From: an uncultured Bacteroidales bacterium
Lineage (GTDB): Bacteria > Bacteroidota > Bacteroidia > Bacteroidales > UBA932
Length of the DNA: 23,139 bases
NCBI GenBank assembly: GCA_946184255.1
Contig: CAMHFA010000001.1
Location: 1 to 23,139 of the forward strand
Reading direction: 5' to 3'
The position numbers were made by a program, and so were the translations under genes. The notes beneath the pieces were generated by a model. It did no database searches, had not been told where the DNA came from, and saw only the letters and a program-made list of their open reading frames with translations. This document shows, one piece after another, positions 15,738 through 22,862 of the stretch. Positions within the stretch are counted from its first letter, which is position 1. Each line of letters starts with the position of its first letter.

Positions 15738-17204
15738 ATGAAAACCAGGTTTTTTATTATTGTGGCCTTACTGATTCTTTCCGCCTGTACAACAGAGAAG
15801 GATCCAGTTGTGAAATACAAGCTCTATCTTGACTGGCCTGAGAGGCAGTTGCCAGATTTCTCCAAGTTGGGAGATCCGGACATTGTAGGAGTCAAGAGCA
15901 ATTTCGACCTGGTGGACATCGACGAAACCTTGAACCACTATGCACTCCTGATGGAAACCACCTTGAAAGTCAGGAAAGAAGAGGACTATACCTTCAAGGC
16001 TTCGACTGACGATGGCTCCAAGTTGTATGTTGATGGCGAGCTCTTGTATGACAACGACGGGGCACACGGCCCGATCACCAAGATAGTCACCAAGAGGCTT
16101 ACAAAGGGCAAGCATAACCTTAGACTTGAGTATTTTGACTGCGACAAGGGTCAGTCTATAAACTTCCTGTACATGACCCCTACCATACCTTGGAGGGAGA
16201 TCAATGACCATCTGCTCAGGGATGAGGACCTCGCTACGGACAAGACCGACTTCGTCCTTCCTCAGCTCAATGAAGCTTATGCGAGGTTTGCAGAATGGAA
16301 AGGAGACGACACGGTTCTTTGTTTCCCAATAGTAACCGACGTCCACACTTCAGGCAGGTTTACTTACAAGCACATCGGACATGCAGTGACTGCAGCAGAG
16401 GCTTTCGGAGCCGACTTCATGGTTAATTTCGGAGACATCGGTCTCAATGCGTACCCTGCCACGGAGAGTTCCGCCTATGCCATGGAGATCGTCAACAACA
16501 CCAGGGCCCAGATGGACAAGTATGATGGAGTCTGGTTATATACCCCCGGAAACCATGACTGGGATGCTGGTGAAGGCAAGTATTTCACTGATGATGACTT
16601 GGCCGGCTTTTTCCAGAAACCTTGGCAGGAGAGGGCAGGGGAGAACCTGCATCTGACTCCCGGCAAGACTTATGGTTGGTACGACGTGCCCGGAAAGGGC
16701 ATAAGGGTCATATTCCTTAACAGCCAGGGCACCGGCACGCAGAACGGTTCCTACTACCTCTTCGATGACGAACAGATGGCTTGGCTTCAGGGACTGCTTG
16801 ACAGCACTCCCGTCGACCTTCCGGTAATGGTCCTTGCGCATTACATGCCCCATCCTCTCGGGAGGTGGACGAACTCAACTCCTACAGAGGATGCCCTGGC
16901 CGGGAACCGGCATGTGATGGACATCCTTTCTGCCTTTGCCAAGAAAGGTACATTGATTGGCATGTTCACAGGCGATGCCCATGTCAACATGTACACAAGG
17001 GAAGAGGGGGTCAATTATTTCATTTCGCAAGGCTATGGGTGGGTCGTCCCAGACCTGATGCTGCCCGGTACCACACATGCTTTCTTTGACTATAAGACCA
17101 ACCTATGCGTCGATGTGATGGCGGTAAAACCGTCCAAACGTGAAGTCCACACTTTCAGGATCGGAGCAGGCGGGAAGGATTTTGACTGTTCGTTTACTTA
17201 TTGA
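15738..17204 (+). CDS. PA14 domain plus calcineurin-like metallophosphoesterase lipoprotein (488 aa)
   Basis: Surface or periplasmic lipoprotein; signal peptide MKTRFFIIVALLILSAC with Cys17 in the lipobox LSAC. Residues about 26-150 form a PA14-type beta-barrel, recognisable by KEEDYTFKASTDDGSKLYVDG and LTKGKHNLRLEYFD, a fold that often binds carbohydrate. Residues about 190-480 are a dinuclear metallophosphoesterase with TDVH (Asp201, His203), FGDIG (Asp233), GNHD (271-274), LAHYMPH (His368) and TGDAH (Asp413, His415). The last motif replaces the usual GHxH by GDxH, so one metal ligand is changed. The substrate is unknown: phosphomonoester or phosphodiester, possibly on a glycan. It diverges from GH43, sharing the palindrome region, and ends 50 bp before the pyrH start. 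Confidence 0.9.
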   Translation: MKTRFFIIVALLILSACTTEKDPVVKYKLYLDWPERQLPDFSKLGDPDIVGVKSNFDLVDIDETLNHYALLMETTLKVRKEEDYTFKASTDDGSKLYVDGELLYDNDGAHGPITKIVTKRLTKGKHNLRLEYFDCDKGQSINFLYMTPTIPWREINDHLLRDEDLATDKTDFVLPQLNEAYARFAEWKGDDTVLCFPIVTDVHTSGRFTYKHIGHAVTAAEAFGADFMVNFGDIGLNAYPATESSAYAMEIVNNTRAQMDKYDGVWLYTPGNHDWDAGEGKYFTDDDLAGFFQKPWQERAGENLHLTPGKTYGWYDVPGKGIRVIFLNSQGTGTQNGSYYLFDDEQMAWLQGLLDSTPVDLPVMVLAHYMPHPLGRWTNSTPTEDALAGNRHVMDILSAFAKKGTLIGMFTGDAHVNMYTREEGVNYFISQGYGWVVPDLMLPGTTHAFFDYKTNLCVDVMAVKPSKREVHTFRIGAGGKDFDCSFTY

Positions 17205-17231
17205 ATTCTTCCAGTTTAGATCAAAAATCAC

Positions 17232-17239
17232 TATTTTTG
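17232..17239 (+). promoter_or_regulatory. -7-like element TATTTTTG for pyrH-frr
   Basis: TATTTTTG fits TAnnTTTG and ends 15 nt before the pyrH ATG at 17255. No TTTG lies at the expected 19-nt distance upstream. If real, it begins the pyrH-frr transcript and supports the ATG at 17255 over the upstream TTG at 17201, which lies before the promoter element and overlaps the previous gene. Confidence 0.45.
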
Positions 17240-17254
17240 GCAAAATTCGTTCAA

Positions 17255-17959
17255 ATGTACAAGAGAGTTCTGCTTAAGCTCAGTGGCGAGATTCTCGGCG
17301 GCCCCGAAGGAAAGGGGTTGGAGCCGGAGTATCTGAGAAAATATGCGAGGGAAATCGCCCAGGCCGCCAAGGCCGGTCTCCAGATTGGAGTCGTCAACGG
17401 AGGTGGTAACATATTCCGTGGCCTGCAGGGGCTCGATAAGGGTTTCGACCGTGTCGGAGGAGACCGTATGGGTATGCTTGCGACTGTAATCAACTCGTTG
17501 GCTCTCAGCCAGTTTATTGAAGATGAAGGAGTCCATGCAGAGGTCTTTACAGCAACTCCCATGGAACCTTTTGTCCGTTATTACAACCGCGACAATGCTG
17601 TGAAGGTACTTGAGAACGGTGGAGTCGCCCTTATCGCCGGTGGCACAGGCAATCCGTTCTTTACCACGGATTCTGGTGCAGCGCTCAGGGCTCTCGAGAT
17701 CCGGGCGGACGTCATGCTGAAAGGCACGAAAGTTGACGGCGTCTACACCGCCGACCCCAAAAAGGTCCCCGATGCCGTGAAATATGAGGACATTACGTTC
17801 TCCGAAGCGATGGCAAAGGAACTTAGGGTACTTGACCAGACGGCCTACGCCCTGTGCAACGACGGGAACATGCCGATTATAGTATTCGATATCGATGCTC
17901 CCGGTGCCCTGAAGAAGATCCTTGACGGAGAAAAAGTCGGTACATTGGTTCATAAGTAA
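17255..17959 (+). CDS. pyrH: Uridylate (UMP) kinase (234 aa)
   Basis: Phosphorylates UMP to UDP with ATP in the cytoplasm; essential for pyrimidine nucleotide supply. Amino acid kinase fold with the N-terminal lysine/glycine loop MYKRVLLKLSGEILGG, the NGGGNIFRG loop, DRMGMLATVINSLAL (UMP binding and allosteric region), GGTGNPFFTTDSGAALRALE and KGTKVDGVYTADPKK. Length suits the bacterial hexameric type. The open frame extends upstream to a TTG at 17201 but that part (rich in Ser, Leu, Lys) is not family-like, so the ATG at 17255 is chosen. frr follows after 11 bp, the widely conserved pyrH-frr arrangement. Confidence 0.97.
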   Translation: MYKRVLLKLSGEILGGPEGKGLEPEYLRKYAREIAQAAKAGLQIGVVNGGGNIFRGLQGLDKGFDRVGGDRMGMLATVINSLALSQFIEDEGVHAEVFTATPMEPFVRYYNRDNAVKVLENGGVALIAGGTGNPFFTTDSGAALRALEIRADVMLKGTKVDGVYTADPKKVPDAVKYEDITFSEAMAKELRVLDQTAYALCNDGNMPIIVFDIDAPGALKKILDGEKVGTLVHK

Positions 17960-17970
17960 TTTTTAGAAAT

Positions 17971-18540
17971 ATGTTAACAGAGAAAGCCAAAGAGATTCTG
18001 AAGGGTGTCGAAACCAAGATGGGTGACACCGTCAGTTTCCTTGAGGAAGACCTCAAGACTTACAGGGTGGGCAAGGCCAATCCTTCCATCCTCAATAATG
18101 TGACTGTCAACTACTATGGGACCGATACGCCGGTTTCCCAGGTGGCTTCCGTCAGTGTTCCTGATGCCAGGACCATTACCATCCAGCCTTGGGAAAGGAG
18201 TCTGATCTCTGCGATCGAGAAGGCCATCATGGCCGCCAACCTCGGTTTCACTCCCCAGAACAATGGTGAGATCATCCGCTGCCCCATACCTCCGCTCACG
18301 GAGGAGAGGCGCAAGGATCTGATCAAGAAGGCCAAGGCTGCCGGTGAAAGTGCAAAGGTGGCTGTCAGGAATGTCCGCCGCGAAGGAGTCGAGGCTTTGA
18401 AGAAGGCTCAGAAGGCAGGAGAGTTCTCAGAGGATGTACAGAAAGAGGGAGAGGATGAGATCCAGAAGGTTACTGACGCAAAGGTCAAGGCTATCGATGT
18501 CCTAGTTTCGGCAAAGGAAAAGGAGATCCTGACCGTCTAG
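17971..18540 (+). CDS. frr: Ribosome recycling factor (189 aa)
   Basis: Works with EF-G to split the post-termination ribosome. The 189-residue length is slightly longer than the 185 of E. coli. Family segments are the helix 1 region KAKEILKGVETKMGDTVSFLEEDL, KTYRVGKANPSILNNVTVNYYGTDTPVSQVASV (residues about 29-61), DARTITIQPWE, NNGEIIRCPIPPLTEERRKDLIKKAK and the C-terminal AKVAVRNVRREGVEALKKAQK (each well inside the family pattern). No truncation or odd residue seen. The gene is 11 bp after pyrH and 38 bp before the prephenate dehydratase gene; the latter may be read through or have its own weak promoter. Confidence 0.97.
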   Translation: MLTEKAKEILKGVETKMGDTVSFLEEDLKTYRVGKANPSILNNVTVNYYGTDTPVSQVASVSVPDARTITIQPWERSLISAIEKAIMAANLGFTPQNNGEIIRCPIPPLTEERRKDLIKKAKAAGESAKVAVRNVRREGVEALKKAQKAGEFSEDVQKEGEDEIQKVTDAKVKAIDVLVSAKEKEILTV

Positions 18541-18578
18541 CTTTTTGACTGTCACGGCTTCTTCCTTCCCCAGTTCAT

Positions 18579-19412
18579 ATGCCGGAAATAGCAATCCAAG
18601 GATATCGTGGATGTTTCCATGAGCAGGCTGCGAGAGCCTTCTACTCCCAAAGGGGGGAGGAGGTTTCGATAGTCGAGTGTCCGACTTTCGAGAGTTTGTT
18701 CGAGGCTCTTGGAGACGGACGTGCGGAGGCTGCGGTCATGGCTATTGAGAACACCATTTCCGGAGGTCTCCTTCCGAATTTTGAATTGCTGAGATCCAAT
18801 CCCTACAGGATCAAGGGCGAAATCTATATCCCTATCCACCAGAACCTCATGGCCATTCCTGGGCAGAAGATCGAGGACATACATGAAGTCCGGACCCATT
18901 ACATGGCCATCAACCAGACACGCCGGTTCTTCGAGAAGAATTGCCCATGGATTACTATGGTGGAGTCGGAAGACACGGCCAAGAGTGCGATAGATATCGC
19001 CTCCGAAGGTCTTATGGGAGTTGGTGCAGTCGCTTCGGAACTTGCAGCCGAGGAGAACGGGCTTGAGATCCTTGCACGGGGGATCGAGACCTACAAGCAG
19101 AATTTTACCAGGTTCCTGATTCTCGACGATTCGATAAGTATCCCGAGGAGTATAACCGACAAGGCATCCCTTTGCTTCACTTTGCCTCATAAGCCGGGTT
19201 CCCTGGCCCAGGTCCTGACAGTGCTTTCATTCTACGACATGAATCTCACTAGGATCCAGTCGTTGCCTATCCCGGGGAAGGAATGGCAGTATTTCTTCTA
19301 TGCCGACATCAAGTTTTCGGGCTACAACCGTTACCGGCAAGCCCTGAAGGCTGCCAGGCCTTTGATGGCGGATCTTTTTATCTTAGGTGAATATAAATCT
19401 TTCAATATATAA
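18579..19412 (+). CDS. pheA: Prephenate dehydratase with C-terminal ACT domain (277 aa)
   Basis: Converts prephenate to phenylpyruvate, committing flux to phenylalanine. Monofunctional type: no chorismate mutase domain at the N-terminus, since that activity is carried by the last gene of this cluster. The catalytic domain (1-185) shows QGYRGCFHEQAAR, AAVMAIENTISGG and the hallmark NFTRF (175-179). The ACT domain (about 196-277) begins CFTLPHKPGSLAQVL and contains NLTRIQSLP (222-230), where many enzymes have GALxxx and ESRP; both are altered here (GSL, QSLP). Those motifs take part in phenylalanine feedback binding, so the allosteric response could differ. First gene of the aromatic cluster; the aminotransferase starts 9 bp downstream. 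Confidence 0.96.
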   Translation: MPEIAIQGYRGCFHEQAARAFYSQRGEEVSIVECPTFESLFEALGDGRAEAAVMAIENTISGGLLPNFELLRSNPYRIKGEIYIPIHQNLMAIPGQKIEDIHEVRTHYMAINQTRRFFEKNCPWITMVESEDTAKSAIDIASEGLMGVGAVASELAAEENGLEILARGIETYKQNFTRFLILDDSISIPRSITDKASLCFTLPHKPGSLAQVLTVLSFYDMNLTRIQSLPIPGKEWQYFFYADIKFSGYNRYRQALKAARPLMADLFILGEYKSFNI

Positions 19413-19421
19413 ACACGGACT

Positions 19422-20630
19422 ATGCGCATACAACCGGCTGAAAGGACCAAAGGTGTCCAGGAGTATTATTTCTCACGCAAGCAGAAGGACCTTGATGCAG
19501 TTTCTGCAGAAAGGGCAGCCAAAGGGTTAGGCCCCCTCGTCAATCTTGGAATAGGTGCCCCTGATGGGATGCCCCCTCAGGCAGCTATCGACACGCTGAA
19601 GAAGGTAGCCCAGGCTACTGACAGCCACAAGTATCAGAATTACAAGGGTCTGCCTGTCCTTCGCCAGGCTTTCGCAGACTGGTACACCCGTTATTACGGT
19701 GTGACCCTCAATCCCAACGGAGGTATCCAGCCCCTCGTCGGCTCCAAGGAGGGCATACTCCTGATCAGCCTCGCCTTTGTCAATCCAGGAGATGTGGTTC
19801 TTGTCCCTGATCCCGGCTATCCGACCTATTCTTCCACGGTCAACCTTGTCGGTGGACAGGTACAGAAGTACGATCTGAAGGAAGAGAACGGATTCTTGCC
19901 CGATTTCGATGAGCTTGAAAAGATGGATCTCTCCAAGGCGAAGTTGATGTGGGTCAATTATCCCAACATGCCCACGGGAGCCAAAGCCACACCTGAGCTT
20001 TATCAGCGTCTTGTGGATTTCGCTCTCAAGCATAATATCCTTTTGGTCAATGACAATCCCTATTCATTCATCCTGACGGACAACCCGATCTCGATCTTTT
20101 CCGCCGAAGGTTCTTGGGAGTGCTGCCTCGAGCTGAATTCCCTCAGCAAGGCCCACAACATGAGCGGCTGGAGGGTCGGAATGGTAGCCGGTGATCCGGT
20201 CATGGTGAATGAGATCCTGAAGGTGAAGAGCCAGATGGATTCCGGTATGTTCAAGGCGATGCAGATCGCTGCCGTTGAGGCTCTTGCGCAGGGTCCTGAT
20301 TGGTTCGAAACCCTGAATGCGGAGTACAGGCGTCGCCGCCAGGCTGCTGGCCGGATCTTCGATTCGCTTGGAGTCAAGTATAATCCTGATTCAGCAGGAC
20401 TTTTCCTCTGGGGACGTATTCCTAACCCTGAATCCATCGAAAGACCCGAAGGGATGACCCCTGGAGAAGCACTTTCCGAGAAGATCCTCCATGCGACAGG
20501 AGTCTTCATCACTCCCGGATTCGTGTTCGGAAAGAATGGGGTGAATTATGTGCGCATTTCACTGTGTGCCCCCGTTCCAGTCCTTGAAGACGCTCTCGAG
20601 CGTATCGAGGAATTCAAACGTAATCAATAA
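19422..20630 (+). CDS. Class I/II pyridoxal phosphate aminotransferase, probably aromatic (402 aa)
   Basis: PLP-dependent fold-type I aminotransferase. The PLP lysine is Lys243 in LNSLSKAHNMSGWRVGMVAG, with Arg251 as phosphate ligand; VNYPNMPTGAKAT (about 178-190) holds the conserved Asn of the NPxNPTG-type motif, here modified to YPNMPTG; VNDNPYSF has the Asp that contacts the pyridine nitrogen; and RISLCAP near the C-terminus carries the substrate-carboxylate Arg. Sandwiched between prephenate dehydratase and prephenate dehydrogenase, it most likely transaminates phenylpyruvate and 4-hydroxyphenylpyruvate, or prephenate itself; the sequence alone does not settle which. Its TAA overlaps the next ATG by one base (TAATG), so translational coupling is likely. 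Confidence 0.93.
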   Translation: MRIQPAERTKGVQEYYFSRKQKDLDAVSAERAAKGLGPLVNLGIGAPDGMPPQAAIDTLKKVAQATDSHKYQNYKGLPVLRQAFADWYTRYYGVTLNPNGGIQPLVGSKEGILLISLAFVNPGDVVLVPDPGYPTYSSTVNLVGGQVQKYDLKEENGFLPDFDELEKMDLSKAKLMWVNYPNMPTGAKATPELYQRLVDFALKHNILLVNDNPYSFILTDNPISIFSAEGSWECCLELNSLSKAHNMSGWRVGMVAGDPVMVNEILKVKSQMDSGMFKAMQIAAVEALAQGPDWFETLNAEYRRRRQAAGRIFDSLGVKYNPDSAGLFLWGRIPNPESIERPEGMTPGEALSEKILHATGVFITPGFVFGKNGVNYVRISLCAPVPVLEDALERIEEFKRNQ

Positions 20631-21484
20631 TGGTTGTCGGAATTATAGGACTTGGCCTCATAGGAGGCTCGATGGCAATAGACCTCAAGAGGCGTGGCTT
20701 TGCTGACAGGGTGATCGGTGTCGAGAGTGATCCGGTCGCTTCAGAGGCTGCCCTCAGGATGGGCCTCGCAGACGAGATCGTCTCCTTCGAGGATTGTGTC
20801 AGGGGAAGTGACATCGTAGTGGTAGCAGTTCCTGTCGGGACTGCCGTCAAGATGCTTCCCAGGGTACTTGACATATTCATGGAAGATGGCTTTGGTGGAA
20901 AGATAGTGATTGACACCTGTTCCACCAAGAGCCAGATAACCCGTTCTGTACACTACCATCCCCTTCGCGGCAGGTTCGTGGCAACCCATCCCATGGCTGG
21001 TACCGAGTACTCCGGTCCGTGGGCAGCGATGCCCAACCTGTTCGACGGGAGGGCATGCATATTCGCCAATTCCGAAGATTCCGACCCCCAGGCCCTCAAA
21101 AAAGTTGAGGATTTGTATGGAGTGCTGAACATGCGCCCCATCTACATGAATGCTGACAATCACGACGTCCACACCGCCTATGTCTCCCACATTTCACATG
21201 TGACATCATTCGCACTTGCACTGACGGTCCTTGATAAGGAACAGGATGAAAAGCATATTTTCGACCTGGCTTCCGGAGGTTTTTCCTCGACCGTACGTCT
21301 GGCAAAGAGCTCTTCGGACATGTGGGTCCCGATCCTTACCCAGAACAGGGAGAATGTCCTCAAGGTGATAGATACCTATCTGGAAAAGATGAAGGAATTC
21401 CGCGATGCCATAGACTCCTATGATGAAGAGCGCATTGAAGGTCTCATTCATGAAGCAAACAAGATAAAGAAGATACTTAGATAA
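20630..21484 (+). CDS. tyrA: Prephenate dehydrogenase (284 aa)
   Basis: Oxidative decarboxylation of prephenate to 4-hydroxyphenylpyruvate with NAD(P), the tyrosine branch. Rossmann loop GLGLIGGS at 7-14, followed by KRRGFADRVIGVESDP, where the acid after the second strand (Glu) suggests NAD preference. The substrate domain contains THPMAGTEYSGPWAAMPNLFDG (residues about 121-142) and VHTAYVSHISHVTSFALAL with the conserved histidines, then ASGGFSSTVRLAKSS. No ACT or chorismate mutase domain is attached. The start codon overlaps the aminotransferase stop by one base and the DAHP synthase gene starts 2 bp after the stop, so the genes are tightly coupled. Confidence 0.95.
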   Translation: MVVGIIGLGLIGGSMAIDLKRRGFADRVIGVESDPVASEAALRMGLADEIVSFEDCVRGSDIVVVAVPVGTAVKMLPRVLDIFMEDGFGGKIVIDTCSTKSQITRSVHYHPLRGRFVATHPMAGTEYSGPWAAMPNLFDGRACIFANSEDSDPQALKKVEDLYGVLNMRPIYMNADNHDVHTAYVSHISHVTSFALALTVLDKEQDEKHIFDLASGGFSSTVRLAKSSSDMWVPILTQNRENVLKVIDTYLEKMKEFRDAIDSYDEERIEGLIHEANKIKKILR

Positions 21485-21486
21485 CA

Positions 21487-22578
21487 ATGGACAGAACCCT
21501 TGACACCATACCTGTCTCCGAGTGGGGATTTTTTGACGAGAGCATACCTCCTATCGTCATTGCCGGTCCGTGCAGCGCCGAGTCGGAGCTGCAGGTGATG
21601 ATGACGGCGAAAGGGCTGCATGAATTCGGAATCCATGTATTCCGTGCCGGAATATGGAAACCCCGTACCCATCCGGGCTGTTTTGAAGGAGCCGGAGTGC
21701 CCGGCCTCAAGTGGCTGCAGAAGGTACAGAGGGAATTCGGGATGAAGGTATGCACTGAAGTTGCCAACGAGAAGCATGTCTATGAGTGCATGAAATATGG
21801 AATCGACATGGTCTGGATAGGAGCCCGCACAACCGCGAATCCTTTCATGGTCCAGGAAATTGCAGATGCACTTCATGACACAGATATACCGGTACTTGTC
21901 AAGAATCCTGTCAATCCTGACCTGGATCTCTGGGTCGGTGCGCTCGAAAGGCTCAATAGGGCAGGTGTCAGGAAGCTAGGTGTCATCCACAGAGGGTTTT
22001 CCACAACCCAGAAGATTCCTTACCGCAACCTCCCCGGTTGGCAGATAGCGGTGGAACTCCGTACCCGTTATCCACAGATTCCGTTCTTCGCCGATCCAAG
22101 CCACATGGGTGGATCACGCCAATATCTTAAGGAACTGTCCCAGAGGGCTATGGACCTTGGCCTTGACGGCCTGATGGTAGAATCCCATTGTGATCCTTCC
22201 TGTGCCTTGAGCGATGCTTCCCAGCAATTGGTTCCATCAGACTTGAAGACCTTGTTGGAGAGCTTGATTGTCAGACAGAAACGTACCAACGACAGGGAAT
22301 ATAATGAGAACATCGAGCAGCTTCGTGCAAGGATAGACGTCATTGACGAGAACCTTCTGATTTCCCTTGGTTCCAGGATGGAGGTGTCCAGAAAGATGGG
22401 ACAGTTCAAGAAGGCTCATAACATTGCCATTATCCAGGCTGAACGTTGGGAGGAAGTCCTTTCAGACATGATCTCGAAGGGCAAGACCTACGGCCTTTCC
22501 GAAAAGTTCATCACGGATGTCTTCAATGCCATCCATGAGGCTTCCGTTGCCGAGCAAAACCGTATTTTGGAAGAATAA
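21487..22578 (+). CDS. Bifunctional DAHP synthase / chorismate mutase (363 aa)
   Basis: Joins the first shikimate step (PEP + erythrose-4-phosphate to DAHP) to chorismate mutase (chorismate to prephenate). Residues about 12-265 form a type I-beta DAHP synthase related to KDO8P synthase: IAGPCSAESE, GIWKPRTHPGCFEGAG, GARTTANPFMVQEIADAL, VLVKNPVNPDLDLW, KLGVIHRGFS, FFADPSHMGGSR and ESHCDPSCALSDASQQL. From about 271 a helical AroQ-type mutase follows, with LRARIDVIDENLL, GSRMEVSRKMGQFKK and QAERWEEVL supplying the expected Arg/Lys residues. A mutase fused to the C-terminus of DAHP synthase is a known way to make the first step sensitive to prephenate or chorismate. Last gene of the cluster; 2 bp after tyrA. 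Confidence 0.96.
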   Translation: MDRTLDTIPVSEWGFFDESIPPIVIAGPCSAESELQVMMTAKGLHEFGIHVFRAGIWKPRTHPGCFEGAGVPGLKWLQKVQREFGMKVCTEVANEKHVYECMKYGIDMVWIGARTTANPFMVQEIADALHDTDIPVLVKNPVNPDLDLWVGALERLNRAGVRKLGVIHRGFSTTQKIPYRNLPGWQIAVELRTRYPQIPFFADPSHMGGSRQYLKELSQRAMDLGLDGLMVESHCDPSCALSDASQQLVPSDLKTLLESLIVRQKRTNDREYNENIEQLRARIDVIDENLLISLGSRMEVSRKMGQFKKAHNIAIIQAERWEEVLSDMISKGKTYGLSEKFITDVFNAIHEASVAEQNRILEE

Positions 22579-22800
22579 CACTACTAATACCTCCATATAT
22601 AGTATTGGTCTTTGACAATACTGTTGACGCGATATTCTTTCTTTGCTGAAGGGTGCCTTGCATGAAGTAGCGGCACGTGGAAATTTATGTATATATCGTG
22701 TACCGGTCCCCATTATTCCGGTCACGGCGAACTGAGCATCTTTTTTTTATCGTCGCCTTTTTCCAAGGTTACCCTGTGCTTTTGATTAAGAATATACAAT
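22579..22800. other. Non-coding stretch with hairpins and a T8 run after the aromatic operon
   Basis: No credible gene. On the plus strand it holds GTATTG (22602-22607) able to pair with AATAC (22586-22590) before it or CAATAC (22616-22621) after it, then a small stem GTGCC/GGCAC (22653-22657, 22672-22676), then a 9-bp stem at 22697-22726 (CGTG, bulged T, ACCGG, 11-nt loop, CCGGTCACG) and T8 at 22741-22748. The last stem lies 14 nt before the T run, so it is not a textbook terminator. It may be the 3' end of the aromatic operon transcript or a separate small RNA. Confidence 0.4.
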
Positions 22801-22833
22801 GAACCCCGAAAGAGACATTCACTTTCGGGGTTC
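22801..22833. terminator. Inverted repeat, probable terminator between convergent genes
   Basis: Perfect 12-bp arms GAACCCCGAAAG (22801-22812) and CTTTCGGGGTTC (22822-22833) with a 9-nt loop. It lies between the plus-strand aromatic operon and the minus-strand SusD-like gene, whose stop is 30 bp away. T runs beside it are poor on both strands, so termination strength is uncertain; for the SusD-like gene it is the only candidate. Confidence 0.65.
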
Positions 22834-22862
22834 TTGATGTTGCAATCTAGGTGAAATGCAGA

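Noticed and set aside
15768..16346. 192-aa open frame on the minus strand opposite the PA14-phosphoesterase
   Set aside because: Antisense to well-supported PA14 domain codons; no family features seen.
17201..17254. Upstream extension of pyrH to a TTG at 17201
   Set aside because: It overlaps the previous stop, spans the -7-like element, and UMP kinases start near MYKRVLLKLSGE.
17231..17953. 240-aa open frame on the minus strand opposite pyrH
   Set aside because: It is fully antisense to a strongly conserved gene, has no recognisable motifs, and looks like a codon-bias shadow.
18541..18578. Promoter or attenuator before prephenate dehydratase
   Set aside because: A TTTTTG is present but no TAnnTTTG at a proper distance, no leader peptide and no stem-loop; too weak to call.
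18552..19190. 212-aa open frame on the minus strand opposite prephenate dehydratase
   Set aside because: Antisense shadow; composition is unlike a real protein and there is no promoter or neighbour support.
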